A stretch of 64,000 bases of DNA. It comes from Ophiodon elongatus (lineage: Eukaryota > Chordata > Actinopteri > Perciformes > Hexagrammidae). A model generated the notes under the pieces. It was not told the origin of the DNA. It saw only the letters and a program-made list of their open reading frames with translations, and did not search any database. How positions within the stretch are numbered: position 1 is the first letter of the stretch; every line of letters begins with the position of its first letter. Made by a program: the position numbers and the translations under genes. This document shows positions 12,537 to 24,412 of the stretch, piece after piece. Location: NCBI GenBank assembly GCA_016806645.1, contig JACSYO010001932.1:680501-744500 (forward strand). The letters are read 5' to 3'.

Positions 12537-15500
12537 GGAAAGTAAGGGTCTGCTGGCCCACCAGTAATTAGCAGACAGCCTCATGTTCGTGTTTCTTTTA
12601 ATAGCTCAACACGGCCCAGTGTGGACTAAAAATAAACAGGGCAATTATGGGCGGCAAGGAAGGGCATCATTTGAGGGGTCCGACCTTTGAACCCGGGTCA
12701 GATCCCATATAGAGGTGTCCATGTGGACCACCTGCACCCCTCTAGGCCACTGGGGAAAGGAACCATGTTATGTTTATGTTAGGGGTCAGGCACAGAGGTA
12801 GCCAATTGTAGGGTAAACTAGATGTGTGAGTAAATACTGTCTATTTATATCATAAGAGGAGTCTAAATGCTTGCTGTGTTTTGAAAATGCAGGATGCAAC
12901 AGTTGCACCAGCCATTTGTAATTTTAAACTTATCCTAGTAATAATACAAGTTTTTCAGTCAGTGGAACTTTATGAATTACTAAATTAAAACGGTTTGCAG
13001 CAGAGTATTCAATGTCATGAAGATGGCTCCTTAAAAGACCCCTGGCTAGATCACCATGGTAATATGCTGCAGACCTAACACATGCCACAAAAGGTCATTA
13101 CGTTCAGAGTTTCGGATTGAAATCTGCTTTAAAAAGTAGTTTTCTTTCACGAATCAACTCTTTTTGAAATAGCGTCACCATTCTTGCAAAATCCTGTGGA
13201 CCTTGGTGACAGAACTGAAAGAGGTTCTCTTTGGAGGGAGGGAATGTTTAGAGGCCGAATAGATCCGTTGGCTTTTTCTGACGATATTCCCTATGAGTGA
13301 TAAAGTGTCTCAGCTGAGGTACGTTATACATGCAAACTTGTTGAGCCGTAGCGTTCCATTTGAAATGCAACCGGAAGAAGCCATGGAATTACATGAGCAC
13401 ACACTACTGCATCGCCCTGCGTTTTTTTTGCCAAAGGAAGCTACAGACAGTTGGTGATGCAGAAAATCAGAGCACGAATACTGAATATCACGCAGCTAAT
13501 AGAACACCAATGCTGTATAATGTTGTAAACTGCTTCATCAAGTCTAGTAGTGTAAGATCAGTAGAATGTGCAGTTGTCAAGTTATAAACAAATGGTAGAT
13601 ATTGAGAGTGCATTGAGTGGTAAAATAAATATTTTAACTTTAGCAATTTTCTGCCAGCATTTCTTGAATCTAAACTAATGTTAGTTTGTTAATTTGTGAC
13701 CCCTTTAGAAAAGGAAAGGCAGGGTTGACATATCTTATCTTTTAATTAGAAAGATATTAAATTGCTTTTTTTATTTTTAAATCACACACTATACCTCAAA
13801 CGACAAAAAATTGTGCTAGTAACATTAGCGTTATACAAAATGACCAAATAACGTCTGTTAGTTTGGCATAATCTTATATTTTTCCACTCATTCTAAACTG
13901 CTTGAATACTACTGACGGAAACACGTTTCTCCATTAATCATTTACAAAACAGATTGCCCCAAAATCTGTCACTTTTATAAGATATGTTAATACACCTGAT
14001 GCTACAGTGACTTCTTGTTTACATCGTTGATTCCTTTCTACTGGAAAGTCCAACAGATGTTTTCTTTATATTTACACATTACTTAAGACTTTTACAGCAA
14101 AGACATGTACAGCAAACACATAAATATATATTTTGTATGGTAGTATAACATTTCAATGCATCACAACCAGAGATACTGTCACTGTTATGCTACTAGTGGC
14201 TAATGTAGCTTTGAGCCGCTGGCCTCAAACAGAGATGAAGAGCAGGATACAGAAGTCTGGTAGGACTTTATACATTAAGTTAGCGATACATTTATAGATT
14301 AACTCTCATGTGGCTCAACAACCTGATTCTAAAAATGTTCTTTAAACACTTTAACAGCTCTGCATGAAGGACGATTGAATCATGTCATAAATGTTTCAAA
14401 TACTGTGTTGCAAAACCCTTGATGTACAGCACAGAGATGTTTAATTCCCATTCCCCCTCCCCACCCATAAGTGTGTTTTCTTTAAATTACGTTCTCAGCT
14501 TCAGCACGAATCGCTTTCTCTGCACTAGCTAGTAGGCCGGCACAGATGTTCACATCAGTGCAAGAACAACAACAAAAGCCTTTCACACCTGGCAACTCTC
14601 AAACAGAACTTGGAACCAAAGAACCTGCAAGGCTGTCCCAGACCGACCTTTCACCTTTTGTGATGTCAATGATCCTTTGGACCAATTAGATGCTGGAAGC
14701 TGTCCTTGGACTAGCCTGGCCTCAGACGCAAAGACAAATGATTCTATCAGATTAAATGTTTTTTAATGGCAGACAGAGAGGCCAAGTGTGGGTCTTTCAC
14801 TAGAAGCCATATGTGCATTTCTCTGGTTATCATTGCAAATGAGGCTCATTTGTAACCAATATGTGAATGAAAAGTTAAGCTCTGGCAGCAATGTGGAGGA
14901 AAATGTCTTGTTTGTTACGCCAGGGACAGCGGCGTGACAATTTATTTCCTAATGTCAATATCACTCCATCATCAATGTGTTCTCAGATTTGATTGATTTT
15001 GAGAATAACTAGCTGGCTGTAACAAAACATGGAATCATATCATGTAGCTTTGCATAGGAAGCGGATTATGGCCAATATGTTCTGACCTCAATCTGCCAAG
15101 AGAAACAACAAGAGCAAGCCACACATCCACAGACCTCGCTATTTTTAAACCCACATTTGGACTTGGCGCTCGGTGCCTACCACAGCAAAGGCTGCTGGAG
15201 CCATCGTCCAACCCAACACAAAGACATTGTCCCTGAGACTAGAGTTTCAAAGGAACAACAAGGTCAAACGTTGTATTTTAGACTCTACTTCTGGGCCACA
15301 CTGTAGGGCAAACTGGACCTCATGTAATGGGATGATTTTCCACATATACATGCGGGGGCCTATGATCAGCCAGCCATCTCAGAGGACGGGTTGTGGGGTC
15401 CTTCACCTGGCTGCGTGGTGACCTGGCCATTCCTTCGGCCCCATGTCAGTGGATTAATCCCCCATCCCCAGGAGAAGAAAGACCCCTGCACCACTTATGA

Positions 15501-16301
15501 AGCGTTTGTTCTGCCTGTCAGCCTTCAATTGAGGATAATTGTCTCTTTTAGATCTCAAGGGCCTGTGATCTGCCATCCATTGAGCCCAAAAGGAGGTTAG
15601 GTTTCACCTCAGGTTGGCGCGTGGGTGGGGAGCAGATTAAACATCAAAAGGTTAAAACTGGATTCATAAGAGGAGCAGTCTTATTATGTTGTGTGTTGTG
15701 CAACGTCTGACACTGAGTGACAGCATCGATATATCATAGACGATTTAATGTGAGGTTAAGAATACGATGATCACTGAAGGTATTTGGGTTAAACTGGTGT
15801 CACTGATATGCAATGTTATGCAAAAGGTTATCAACAAATTATTTGTATGAGGTATCTGGAATTTAATAGGGATTCTGTTTAATGTTTAGGGGGTTTGTTT
15901 TTTTGGCCACACACAAACACTTTATCCCCTCTGGTCTTTCCTTAACCCACACATGCAGCAAAAATGCTCTGCATGGTAACGGTAAATTTGCATCACAGTT
16001 CCAGTGCTGCTGACATCAGAGAGGTCTTCCTTCCCTTCCTGCCTTTACTCTCCTCTGTAACACCCGCAGCTGGTCGGGTCACATAATCACCTTCTTTCGC
16101 ACAACAGCTGTGCACCAGTGAGAGCATCATGTGGGAAATTAGCATAAGCTGAGCCTCCCGACTGATCGGTGGTTACGAACAATTTTCAAACTCTAAGTGC
16201 AACTCGGATGTTGCCTCAGCTCACAAGAGTCATACACGCACACCCACAACACATAAACACATCACCTCCCCCCTCTCGATCTCTACATCTCTCTCCGTCT
16301 G

Positions 16302-16302
<1 letters not shown>
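12537..16302. other. Intergenic, no gene seen; candidate conserved segments
   Basis: No gene was found. The 12540-12680 and 14640-14960 stretches are unique, non-repetitive and of balanced composition, which is the texture expected of conserved non-coding elements; conservation itself was not tested. A C-rich stretch is at 14450-14466. Confidence 0.45.
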
Positions 16303-16375
<73 letters not shown>

Positions 16376-16386
16376 AAACACACAGA
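16303..16386 (+). repeat. (CA)n microsatellite
   Basis: A pure CA run from 16303 to 16368 continues into an interrupted CACACAAA tail. The 124-codon frame on the plus strand and the CV-rich frame on the minus strand that cross it are translations of the repeat. Confidence 0.95.
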
Positions 16387-17607
16387 GTCTGAATTGTGGG
16401 TCAGTGCCTCATGTGGTGACAATGTGTGTGCTGTGCTGTGGCGGTGGAGGCAGCAGTCAGTCTGTAAAAAGAGGAAGTGGTGCTGTATACCCCGGAGGAG
16501 TAGGGTCCCGGGAAAGAATGTTTATCCTGTCCACCGCCTTTGATCTTTTACTGTTAATCACTTCCTGCACACTGTATATGAACTAAGCAGCTCTGTGCTG
16601 CAGTGCCGGGCCGGCAGACATTTTGGATTTTCTTAACAGAGAGAAGGAGAAGTGTGAAATCACGCTCTCTCATGGCGCTTTTGAATTCTCATGACCACTG
16701 TGAACCAATATATTAAAGTTGAGAACTGCCTAATTGTCTTCTGACATGGAATAGTGTTGGACACATTGTGTGGGACTTCCAGGAACAGCCAGCATAAAGA
16801 GTTACTGTAAAGCTGCCATGCTCGAGGCCCTAATGTGCATCTACCACACCATGTGGTTGGAGTGGCGGTGACATTTTGTAGCCACTATAATTCAAAATCC
16901 CTGCCAGTGCAACAAAAGTCTCCAACCCTCAATGCCACTGATCACACGAGGAGAGACACAAAAGTTCTCTCACGTACAGCAGACGGGTTGTCTGGCTTCG
17001 CTCTCCGTTTCTCTGCCTCTTTCTCCCTGTCTCGCACTCTCGCAGATGCACTCCACCCTGGGTGCAAGACCCTGTGCAACACACCTAAACCCAGCACCCC
17101 CTCCCTCCCCCTCCCCTCCACGAGCATCTGAGAGCATTTATACAGCTCTGGAATTCAGAGGGTCTAAAACCCCACACCTGGCAACTAAAGTCAAGATTTG
17201 CAACCAAGGACATTGGGACTTAAAATAAGACAGTGCCTGACCTCCACACAAAGCCTTACTGTTTAGCTGTAGCACTGTGCCGGCAGAAATCACACACATG
17301 CTAAGCACACGCGCACACACACACACAGACAAAAGTCCATGACAGGTTGAAAAGTACCCGTCGCCTACTGTGGCAGATGTCACTTGGTTCGTTGCTGTGT
17401 GCCAGTGGGTGGACGCGTCGTTGAAAGAAAAAACATGAAATCTTTTGTCTCTGAGTGATCGGCTTGAATTATAGTTGCTGCAGTAGATTGCATGTGTCAT
17501 GAACTGCTTTGAGAAAAAAAAAAAATTGTCATCACAAGATGAGAAGACAGGCAGGCGAAGGATTTGTGGAGGTTTTGCTTCTATTCACTTTGGATTGTGT
17601 GAGTAGA

Positions 17608-17610
<3 letters not shown>
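16387..17610. other. Intergenic, no gene seen
   Basis: No supported exon. Pyrimidine-rich segments (17010-17125) give long but meaningless open frames on both strands. A short CA run lies at 17309-17327. Confidence 0.5.
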
Positions 17611-17666
<56 letters not shown>

Positions 17667-17670
17667 GTGT
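17611..17670 (+). repeat. (GT)n microsatellite
   Basis: A pure GT run extends to 17660, followed by one GC interruption and more GT. Confidence 0.95.
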
Positions 17671-17830
17671 GCTCATGTACATGTGTGTATGTCAGGAGCT
17701 TTGTTTTAAAGGTCTCTCCTATCAGTCATTCATTCATGCCCTGAAGCCTGTTCTGAAGCATGCATCCTGCTTGAATAGGCCCTCCTTGCACTCTCCGTCT
17801 CTCACACACTCACTAAAACTATGCTGCGTG

Positions 17831-17834
<4 letters not shown>

Positions 17835-17874
<40 letters not shown>
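17835..17874 (+). repeat. (CA)n microsatellite
   Basis: An uninterrupted CA run of 40 bases lies about 170 bases downstream of the GT run at 17611, giving two complementary dinucleotide tracts in inverted arrangement. Confidence 0.95.
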
Positions 17875-17877
<3 letters not shown>

Positions 17878-19332
17878 CAAAGTAAAATCTCAGGAGTGAA
17901 GGGCCATTCTTACTCTGTAGTCGTTTGGCTTTTATTGTATGTTTTTCAGTTGCTGTGTCAACTAAACATCGCACCAATACTGTATTGTTTACTTCCGTAA
18001 TGCAAATACAAACTTCCCTATTATTGCCACAAAGTTATCACATTCTCTCTGAGCTTGAAACAACCAAAGTGCTTGCAAATATGCAAAAAAAGCAAACCGC
18101 AAAGCACGCACATATAAACCATAAACTCAGCCTTACACAACAAGTGGATTTTAAGGTCCTGAGTTGCACAACTGACTCATTTTTAGGAAGGTTTTTGTCT
18201 GCATGTTTTCCTGTGACTGTGTGTGTGCACTTTTCTCTGACGGGGCTTGCGTGACTAGTGTGTAGTGTGAGCAGAGAGTGGAAAGGTTCCTCTACCGCCT
18301 TAGGGAAATAGCAGTGTGTTGTGTGCGTTTAACCTCTTTTAATCCCACAGAAACTTTTAAAAGGCCATGTAAAACAGCAAGCCCCTCAGGTAGCTGCTCA
18401 GCACACGCAGGCATTATCAAAATGTTTACATGCGTGGACACTTGAGTTCCCACAAAGCTTTTGAGCCATCATGTCGAATACGTGCAAAGACAGTAGCCTT
18501 TCTAGATTTGTGGGATAAGAAACTCTGCATACTAGATTTCTTGTGTAATAAGTTAAGCTTTGACTGTTTACAATGAGGACTTTGCGTGCAGCTAACAGTC
18601 TCTGTCCTTTACTCATCTCAACAGGTTTCAGCAGCTGTCTGCGACTTAATGCAGTTGAGGTGAGTCAGACCATGCTGTCCAGGGTGACTCACTCACTGCT
18701 CGTCATGCGTAGAGCAAAACATTATTTATCATCTTAACCAGTGTTTATTGAGTGAAACTTAACCAAGCACGCTTGCCGTTTCCTAGCTGCTGCACATTGA
18801 CATAGTTACAGAAATTCACACCTAGAGGCTGCCCTGTATCACCACGGTCATCTGCTGCTGGCTGCAGAGCAGCTTTGCTCCAGCAGCTGGGGGTTAAGAC
18901 TCAACTAAAGATACAATGAAGACTTTCTGTTCAGGGAAGGGTGTGAGTCATCACTTGTACTCCCTTCAATTTAACAAAACTTTGCAGGCAATTTTAACCA
19001 GCCTGACTCTCCAATTCTGTATATGTGCTGTTGTCACCACGATAATAGCTTAAAAGTTGAAAACTGTGATAATAATGATAATTACAATGGATTTGCTATA
19101 AAGGAGGTATTAGTTTTAGTTGTCGGATCATGTCTGTCTGAAGTTTGATTAGCTTAAATGCAAGTAATCCGCTTGTGAAGTAAAACATTCAACAGATTTT
19201 TTTTTTTTTTTTTTAAATAAAGGAATGAATAGATTTAAAGGATTTCCTTCAACCGCAGAGATGCAGATGATGGCTGATGATGGACTGGAGTCGGAGGTAA
19301 AGAGACTACAGTCATGCTGATGGCTCTGTGAG
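17875..19332. other. Intergenic, no gene seen
   Basis: Unique sequence with no supported exon. A poly-T run of about 17 bases lies at 19198-19214. Confidence 0.5.
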
Positions 19333-19650
19333 CTATATGCTAACATCAGCATGCTAACATACTCACAATAACAATTCTAACATGAAATCTTAGTTAAGCA
19401 TTTTAGCATGCTAACATTTGCTTCATGACATGAACACATGTACAGCTGAGGTTGACAGGAATGTCATTTGTTTTGCAGGCATTTTGGTCATAAACCAAAC
19501 TGTTGGACAAAATTAAATGTTGACCTGATAATGCCATCAGATAAGAAAGTTATTTTCTTCTGAGGGGGGCATGAATGTCAGCACCAAATTTCACGACCGA
19601 TCCATCCAATAGTTGTTGAAGTGGTGGACCGCCCGCCTGCCCGCCATCCC
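19333..19650 (-). repeat. Teleost interspersed repeat, family R1 copy 3
   Basis: The copy carries ATGCTAACATCAGCATGCTAAC, GTACAGCTGAGGTTGACAGG, TTTTGGTCATAAACCAAACT and, at its far end, CATCCAATAGTTGTTGAAGT. These are the reverse complements of blocks in the copies at 4620 and 9333. It is the most complete of the three toward the GCTAACATGCTAAC end. Confidence 0.7.
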
Positions 19651-20367
19651 TAGAGACATGTCGCTAGCATGCAGAGCTTTGTTGTGATCCCCAAGCCTTT
19701 GCTTTGACCATTATGACAAAAACCAAAATGTCTTCAATAATAAAATCAATGCCACATTTTAGTTCCATCTCTGGTGCAGTAGTTGTGGTGTTTCAAAGAG
19801 TGTGGGCAGAACTGTGATCTCTTTTTTTCCTGATTTTCTGTTAATGTTGTTTGTGTTTCTTTTATTTGTCTCAAGCGTGGCAGATGTCGCTGCTCACGCT
19901 AACTTCACAGTTCTCCCATTCCCATCAAACAACCCACCGTTGTTGTTCAAAAGCAGAATGCAATTCTTACAGAGCACAATGAACGGACGCCACTTTTACA
20001 CAACAAATGTTACGAATTTCACAAGCCTGGCGTTAATTTGAATGACTATAAAAAAAATTCCACCAAGCTAAAAACAAAAATGAATATCAACTGATAAAAA
20101 AAACGGAAAAGTGACCAGCTTCTCTTGTGAAAATGCCTGGATTTGTACTATGCCACAATCATGAGAGGTAACAATATCAACATTTACACAACTACATTGA
20201 AAACCACATAAAAACTTAATGCGGAGAAGTTAAAAGCGTGGCAAAGAAAGAGGTACAGTTCGGGTAGCCCCGAGCTAATGGGATGGGATGGAAAGAGATG
20301 GAGTGGAGGGAGGCACCCTGCTGGTTCCCAGCACAAGTGACAGAGTGACAGGTGGAGGGGGCTGGCC

Positions 20368-20369
<2 letters not shown>
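19651..20369. other. Intergenic, no gene seen
   Basis: The 79-codon frame at 19802-20041 has a hydrophobic start, but no splice context and no similarity that I recognise. The segment ends in a GGTGGAGGG-rich stretch before the microsatellite. Confidence 0.45.

Positions 20370-20403
<34 letters not shown>
20370..20403 (+). repeat. (TG)n microsatellite
   Basis: An uninterrupted TG run of 34 bases. Confidence 0.95.
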
Positions 20404-20404
<1 letters not shown>

Positions 20405-21480
20405 AAGCAAAAGAGAGCGGGGCCTTGGGGACGGTGGGTTCACCTGTTCTACTCATGTTCTGACAGGTAGGAACCCCCCTTCCCATCCCCCCCTATTTCC
20501 CAACGACCCCTTCCCCCTCCCCCCAACCCCATCACCACCCAGTATCCACGCAGCGCCCAACAGTTTCTTTTTTATTCCATCTCAGGGTTCAATCTGGTCA
20601 GTGCAGCCCCCTTATGGTCCCGTCTGTGGGTGGGTGTGGGGCAGCTTAAAGATTCCCATCTGCTGTCCTTGACTTGGTGCCAGAGGAGCCGGGAATGTCC
20701 GTCTCTGATGCAGGAAGTACTGGGAATTGTTGAGGCTTTGCTTCCTGGTTGATTTTAATGCTCGGGGTAGAGAGCATTACATGATATTTGTGTTGGAAGC
20801 ATGAATAGCAGTATTGATACTTACCATTGCATTGAAGAAACACATTATTTGTGTATTACTTCGATGGTTGCAAATGTTAATGAGATTGCTTGGGACATGT
20901 TTGTGCTAAGCGAGCCATAGTTCTGTTAAAACTTGTCGTAACATTAAACCAAATTTGTATTTTTCAAATTAATTTTGAAAAACCTGCTCAACCTATTCAG
21001 TTTTGATTTATATCTCTGGGGTTGAAGTTAGATTAATTTTGGTTTGAGTGTTTGAGGTTATGGTGAGGTTTTGGACATGGTTTCACTTTCTTTATTTCAA
21101 CATACCACCCTGGTTGAGCCCACACAGTCCTCTCTTTGTATATATCAAATGAAAAAGTGAACATTAATTTTACATTTAAAAAAACAAAAAAACAAATTCC
21201 CTGTGAGCAAGTTGCAAATGTGGAAAAATCTCAAGCTTCAGTTTTGGCTTGTGCTTGGTGTTCTTCATCCAATAAACTAACTTAATATCCCAGAGAACTG
21301 AACTACTATGATTACTTCAAATACATTACTTGCGTGAATACTTACGTTTGTAAAACACAATAATTAATAATTTTTTTCTATGTCATGGTAGTAAGATGGA
21401 CACAAAGACAGTAAAAATAACTCGTTCTTTCATATTAACTTGCTGTAGCCACTTTATCGTGTTGACTTATGTGTTTCTGT

Positions 21481-21482
<2 letters not shown>
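20404..21482. other. Intergenic, C-rich then AT-rich, no gene seen
   Basis: The tract 20476-20530 has repeated C runs (CCCCCC, CCCC, CCCCCCC, CCCC, CCCCC, CCCCCC), so the minus strand has G-quadruplex potential. The rest is AT-rich without exons. Confidence 0.5.

Positions 21483-21538
<56 letters not shown>
21483..21538 (+). repeat. (GT)n microsatellite
   Basis: A pure GT run of 56 bases. Confidence 0.95.
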
Positions 21539-21541
<3 letters not shown>

Positions 21542-23574
21542 CACAGGAGACAGGGAAGTGGTGACCTGGTGCCAGTAAACACAGAGCTTTTGTTTGTGGG
21601 AATCGGCCTCAGGTGCAGTTGACCTCTGACCTGTGTGCCTGCAGGTTGAACAAAGGACCATTAAGGGGAGCTGGGCATGTCTCCACTCCAGAACGACTGA
21701 GACAGAGAGGTTTACAGAAAGTGTGCATGGGGTCAGGACTTGATACAGATGAAGACGTGGACATATGGAATATACATTTTGAGCATTTTAAAAACAAGAC
21801 ACTACACAATCACACTCACAATACAACAATTGGTGGTCCAGCCCTAATAAATAAATGGAACACTTCTTACACACAATCTCTGTCTCTCACTTGTAACATT
21901 TATCAGTTCACTGGCCCTTTTTGGGGGACAGCCACCCATCAAACAAGCGCTGACAGCCGCAATCGACACTTGTGAATCCAGACCAGGTCACTTCATCATC
22001 ATCTGATCACGGAAACAAGGTTCCCTTGGAAGTATCCCCTTGTCCCCCTGTCACTGCTAGAACAAAGTAGAGATGGGGGCTTGTCCTTCAGGCTATAGCT
22101 GGTGACAGGTAAGTCCCTTGAATTCAGCAGCAACACACAATGCTCTTAGTGTCTCGCAGGGCCTTGAGGGTACAATGGGGTCACTCAGTCAGAAAACGTT
22201 GGGGTGTGTGGGGCGCCCTGTACACTGACTGCCTTTACACCTGAAACTGATCGGTAATAACACAAATCTCCACTGAACACACTCTGTAGCTTTGCTTGCA
22301 TATCTTGCTTGTTGGTTGTTTATGTTTTACATGTTAATCCAGACCTGCTCTACTGTATGTGCATCAAGCCAGCATACAGTCATCCTCTCATCGCTTCCCT
22401 CCTCCATCTTTCTGGCTCAACACTGCCACCCAGTGATCGCAGCCAGTGAAATATCATAATATCACTCAGTCAGTCATCAGGCTCCGGTCCGGAGGCCTGC
22501 GGTTAGGTAGACAACATGACCTCACTGCCAGGGAAATACATCGGACAGAATGGGATTTTCCACTGCACCCCGGAGCGAGTATGCCCAGACCCCCACTCTC
22601 CGTACACCATGAGCTAACAAAGACAAGTGCTCGACATAGTCAGAAAAGTCTGCAGTGGACACCTCCAAATGTCTGAAAATGTGATTTATGGTTCACAGTG
22701 GGCTCTCTCTATTGAAGCTGCTGGGATTTTCTTCCCCGGTTATCAGGTGGTTCTTTTCTTTTATTGTAAATGCCACAAGCGAGGTCGACCTCGAAAGGTA
22801 AGGCTGTCTGCTCTCCCTGCATTGAAATTAATTAATTAGTACAGAGGAATAGTTGTGTCACTGCGCCATTGTGTTCTGTGACATTCCATCACAGGTGTTG
22901 CCATCAGTAAGTGGCACAGGGTTTGTAATTTTTCATGCGTCGAGAAAGGCATACTGTTCCAGGCAATTATGTCCAACCTCAAATAATTATACGCTGTAGG
23001 TAATACATAAATACATAACAATGAGATGAATTAAAGGTACAACTCCTAAAGATGTACAAAACAAAATGATAATAGAAGTTGCATACGTGTCAATCTTCAC
23101 CTCTTAGGCATGACACGTAAACTAGGATAGAGCCGATACTCATAAGTGAGGCAATGACAAAGTGTTTTTGTCCCCGTAGTCTTTCAGTTCATCGTCTTCT
23201 GCTATTATCTTAATAGAGAGCACTTCATTAGTGGTTCTCCTGGGGAGACGGGCAGGCTGTCAAAATGTAGATGTAATTAGTGATGGGGAGGAAACAGGAG
23301 CTGAGTGGGCCCATCACACCTCCTCGGAAATATAGGTAAAGGTGGCTGAATAATTCAAAGTGGACGGCAGTAAAGCTGCTGCATTCCCCCTTTAGGTGAG
23401 AATGGGGTCTGAAATTCAATCGTATGTTCATATAAACATGACAATACACAATCACATTAACATCCACGCACACAAGTGTACGTTTTTTAAAATAACAAAT
23501 ACAGAACTTGAGAGTTCATCATATATATATTTATTACATAAACCAAACTTAGCTCCAAAGTCCAAACTATTTTA
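21539..23574. other. Intergenic, no gene seen
   Basis: No splice-supported coding exon was found; the 120-codon frame at 21613-21975 is not recognisable. A perfect 14-base palindrome, CGAGGTCGACCTCG, lies at 22780-22793. Confidence 0.45.
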
Positions 23575-23880
23575 GAGGCTATAATCAAATCTCATAATGA
23601 CAGTGTATAATGTGAAACTGGTCACTTGTAGTGATGAACCCACAGAGAATTTTCACCTGACTCTGCAGTTCCCCACAGAGCTTTGTAGTATTTTGTTTCA
23701 TTGTTTTCCAGCTCCTAACTTTACTGTTGGTTCACTCTTAATATTTCTCGCCAAAGCAGGCTTTTTTTTCACACAAAAAAACCTCCACAAGCCCACTGTA
23801 TGCTAACGGCAGACAAAGTGAGCAACTAGCTTGAGATCAGAGTGGAGTATTTAGCTGCTAAAGAGACAGATATTCTTTTG
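23575..23880 (-). repeat. Interspersed repeat, copy B (inverted relative to 338-695)
   Basis: The reverse complement aligns by eye with 338-695, sharing TTTAGCTGCTAAA-type and GTGGAGTATTTAG ends, GAACCAACAG, TCAGGTGAAAATTCTC and ATTATAGCCTC blocks in the same order. It is an old, diverged copy. Confidence 0.55.
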
Positions 23881-24261
23881 GGATCACACCTAATGAAACG
23901 CCAAATCGCGCCAGGGGCGTATAGTAGGAGGGCCAATGGCCCCTTCCCTACTTCTTACCCCCCTATTTCCAGCACCCTTACTCTGACCACACCCATCTTC
24001 AAACTCGGCCCTCATTTTGATCTCAACTACACATCTGTGAAGTCAAAAACCTAAATGTTATGCATGAGCCTCCGCAGATTGCTGAGAAAATCACTTTCAC
24101 TATACATTACCAACAAAAAGAGTCCAAAAGTAAATATAGTTTAGTGTAAATATCTAACTTTGTAATCTTCTTTTTGGGCCTGTTTTGTAACTGTCAATGT
24201 CCAGATGTCTGCCTGTGAGATAATGGTGATGCAACTATGGCAAGAATCAGGACAGAAGAAG

Positions 24262-24412
24262 TGCCTTTGTAGCAGAGTGGTTACAACACATGCCACGTTA
24301 TCGCACCAGCCTGGGTTAATTTCCAGCCTTCTGATGTTTGTGTTTTTTACCTTCTAAAACTGTCAAATAAAGGCAAAAATAAAATAAATAAATAAATAAT
24401 AATAATGTTCAG
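24262..24412 (+). repeat. tRNA-derived SINE, decayed
   Basis: An A-box-like TAGCAGAGTGGTTA lies at the 5' end, followed about 40 bases later by a degenerate B box, GGTTAATTTCC. The body ends with CAAATAAAGGCAAAAATAAA and a simple (AAAT)/(AAT) tail, the usual end of a common fish SINE. The head is too decayed to be a functional tRNA. Confidence 0.7.

Noticed and set aside
16169..16543. 124-codon plus-strand frame and CV-rich minus-strand frames across dinucleotide repeats (also at 17509-17899, 20184-20672, 21396-21661)
   Set aside because: They are translations of CA/GT microsatellites (HTHTHT or CVCVCV), which are open on both strands by chance.
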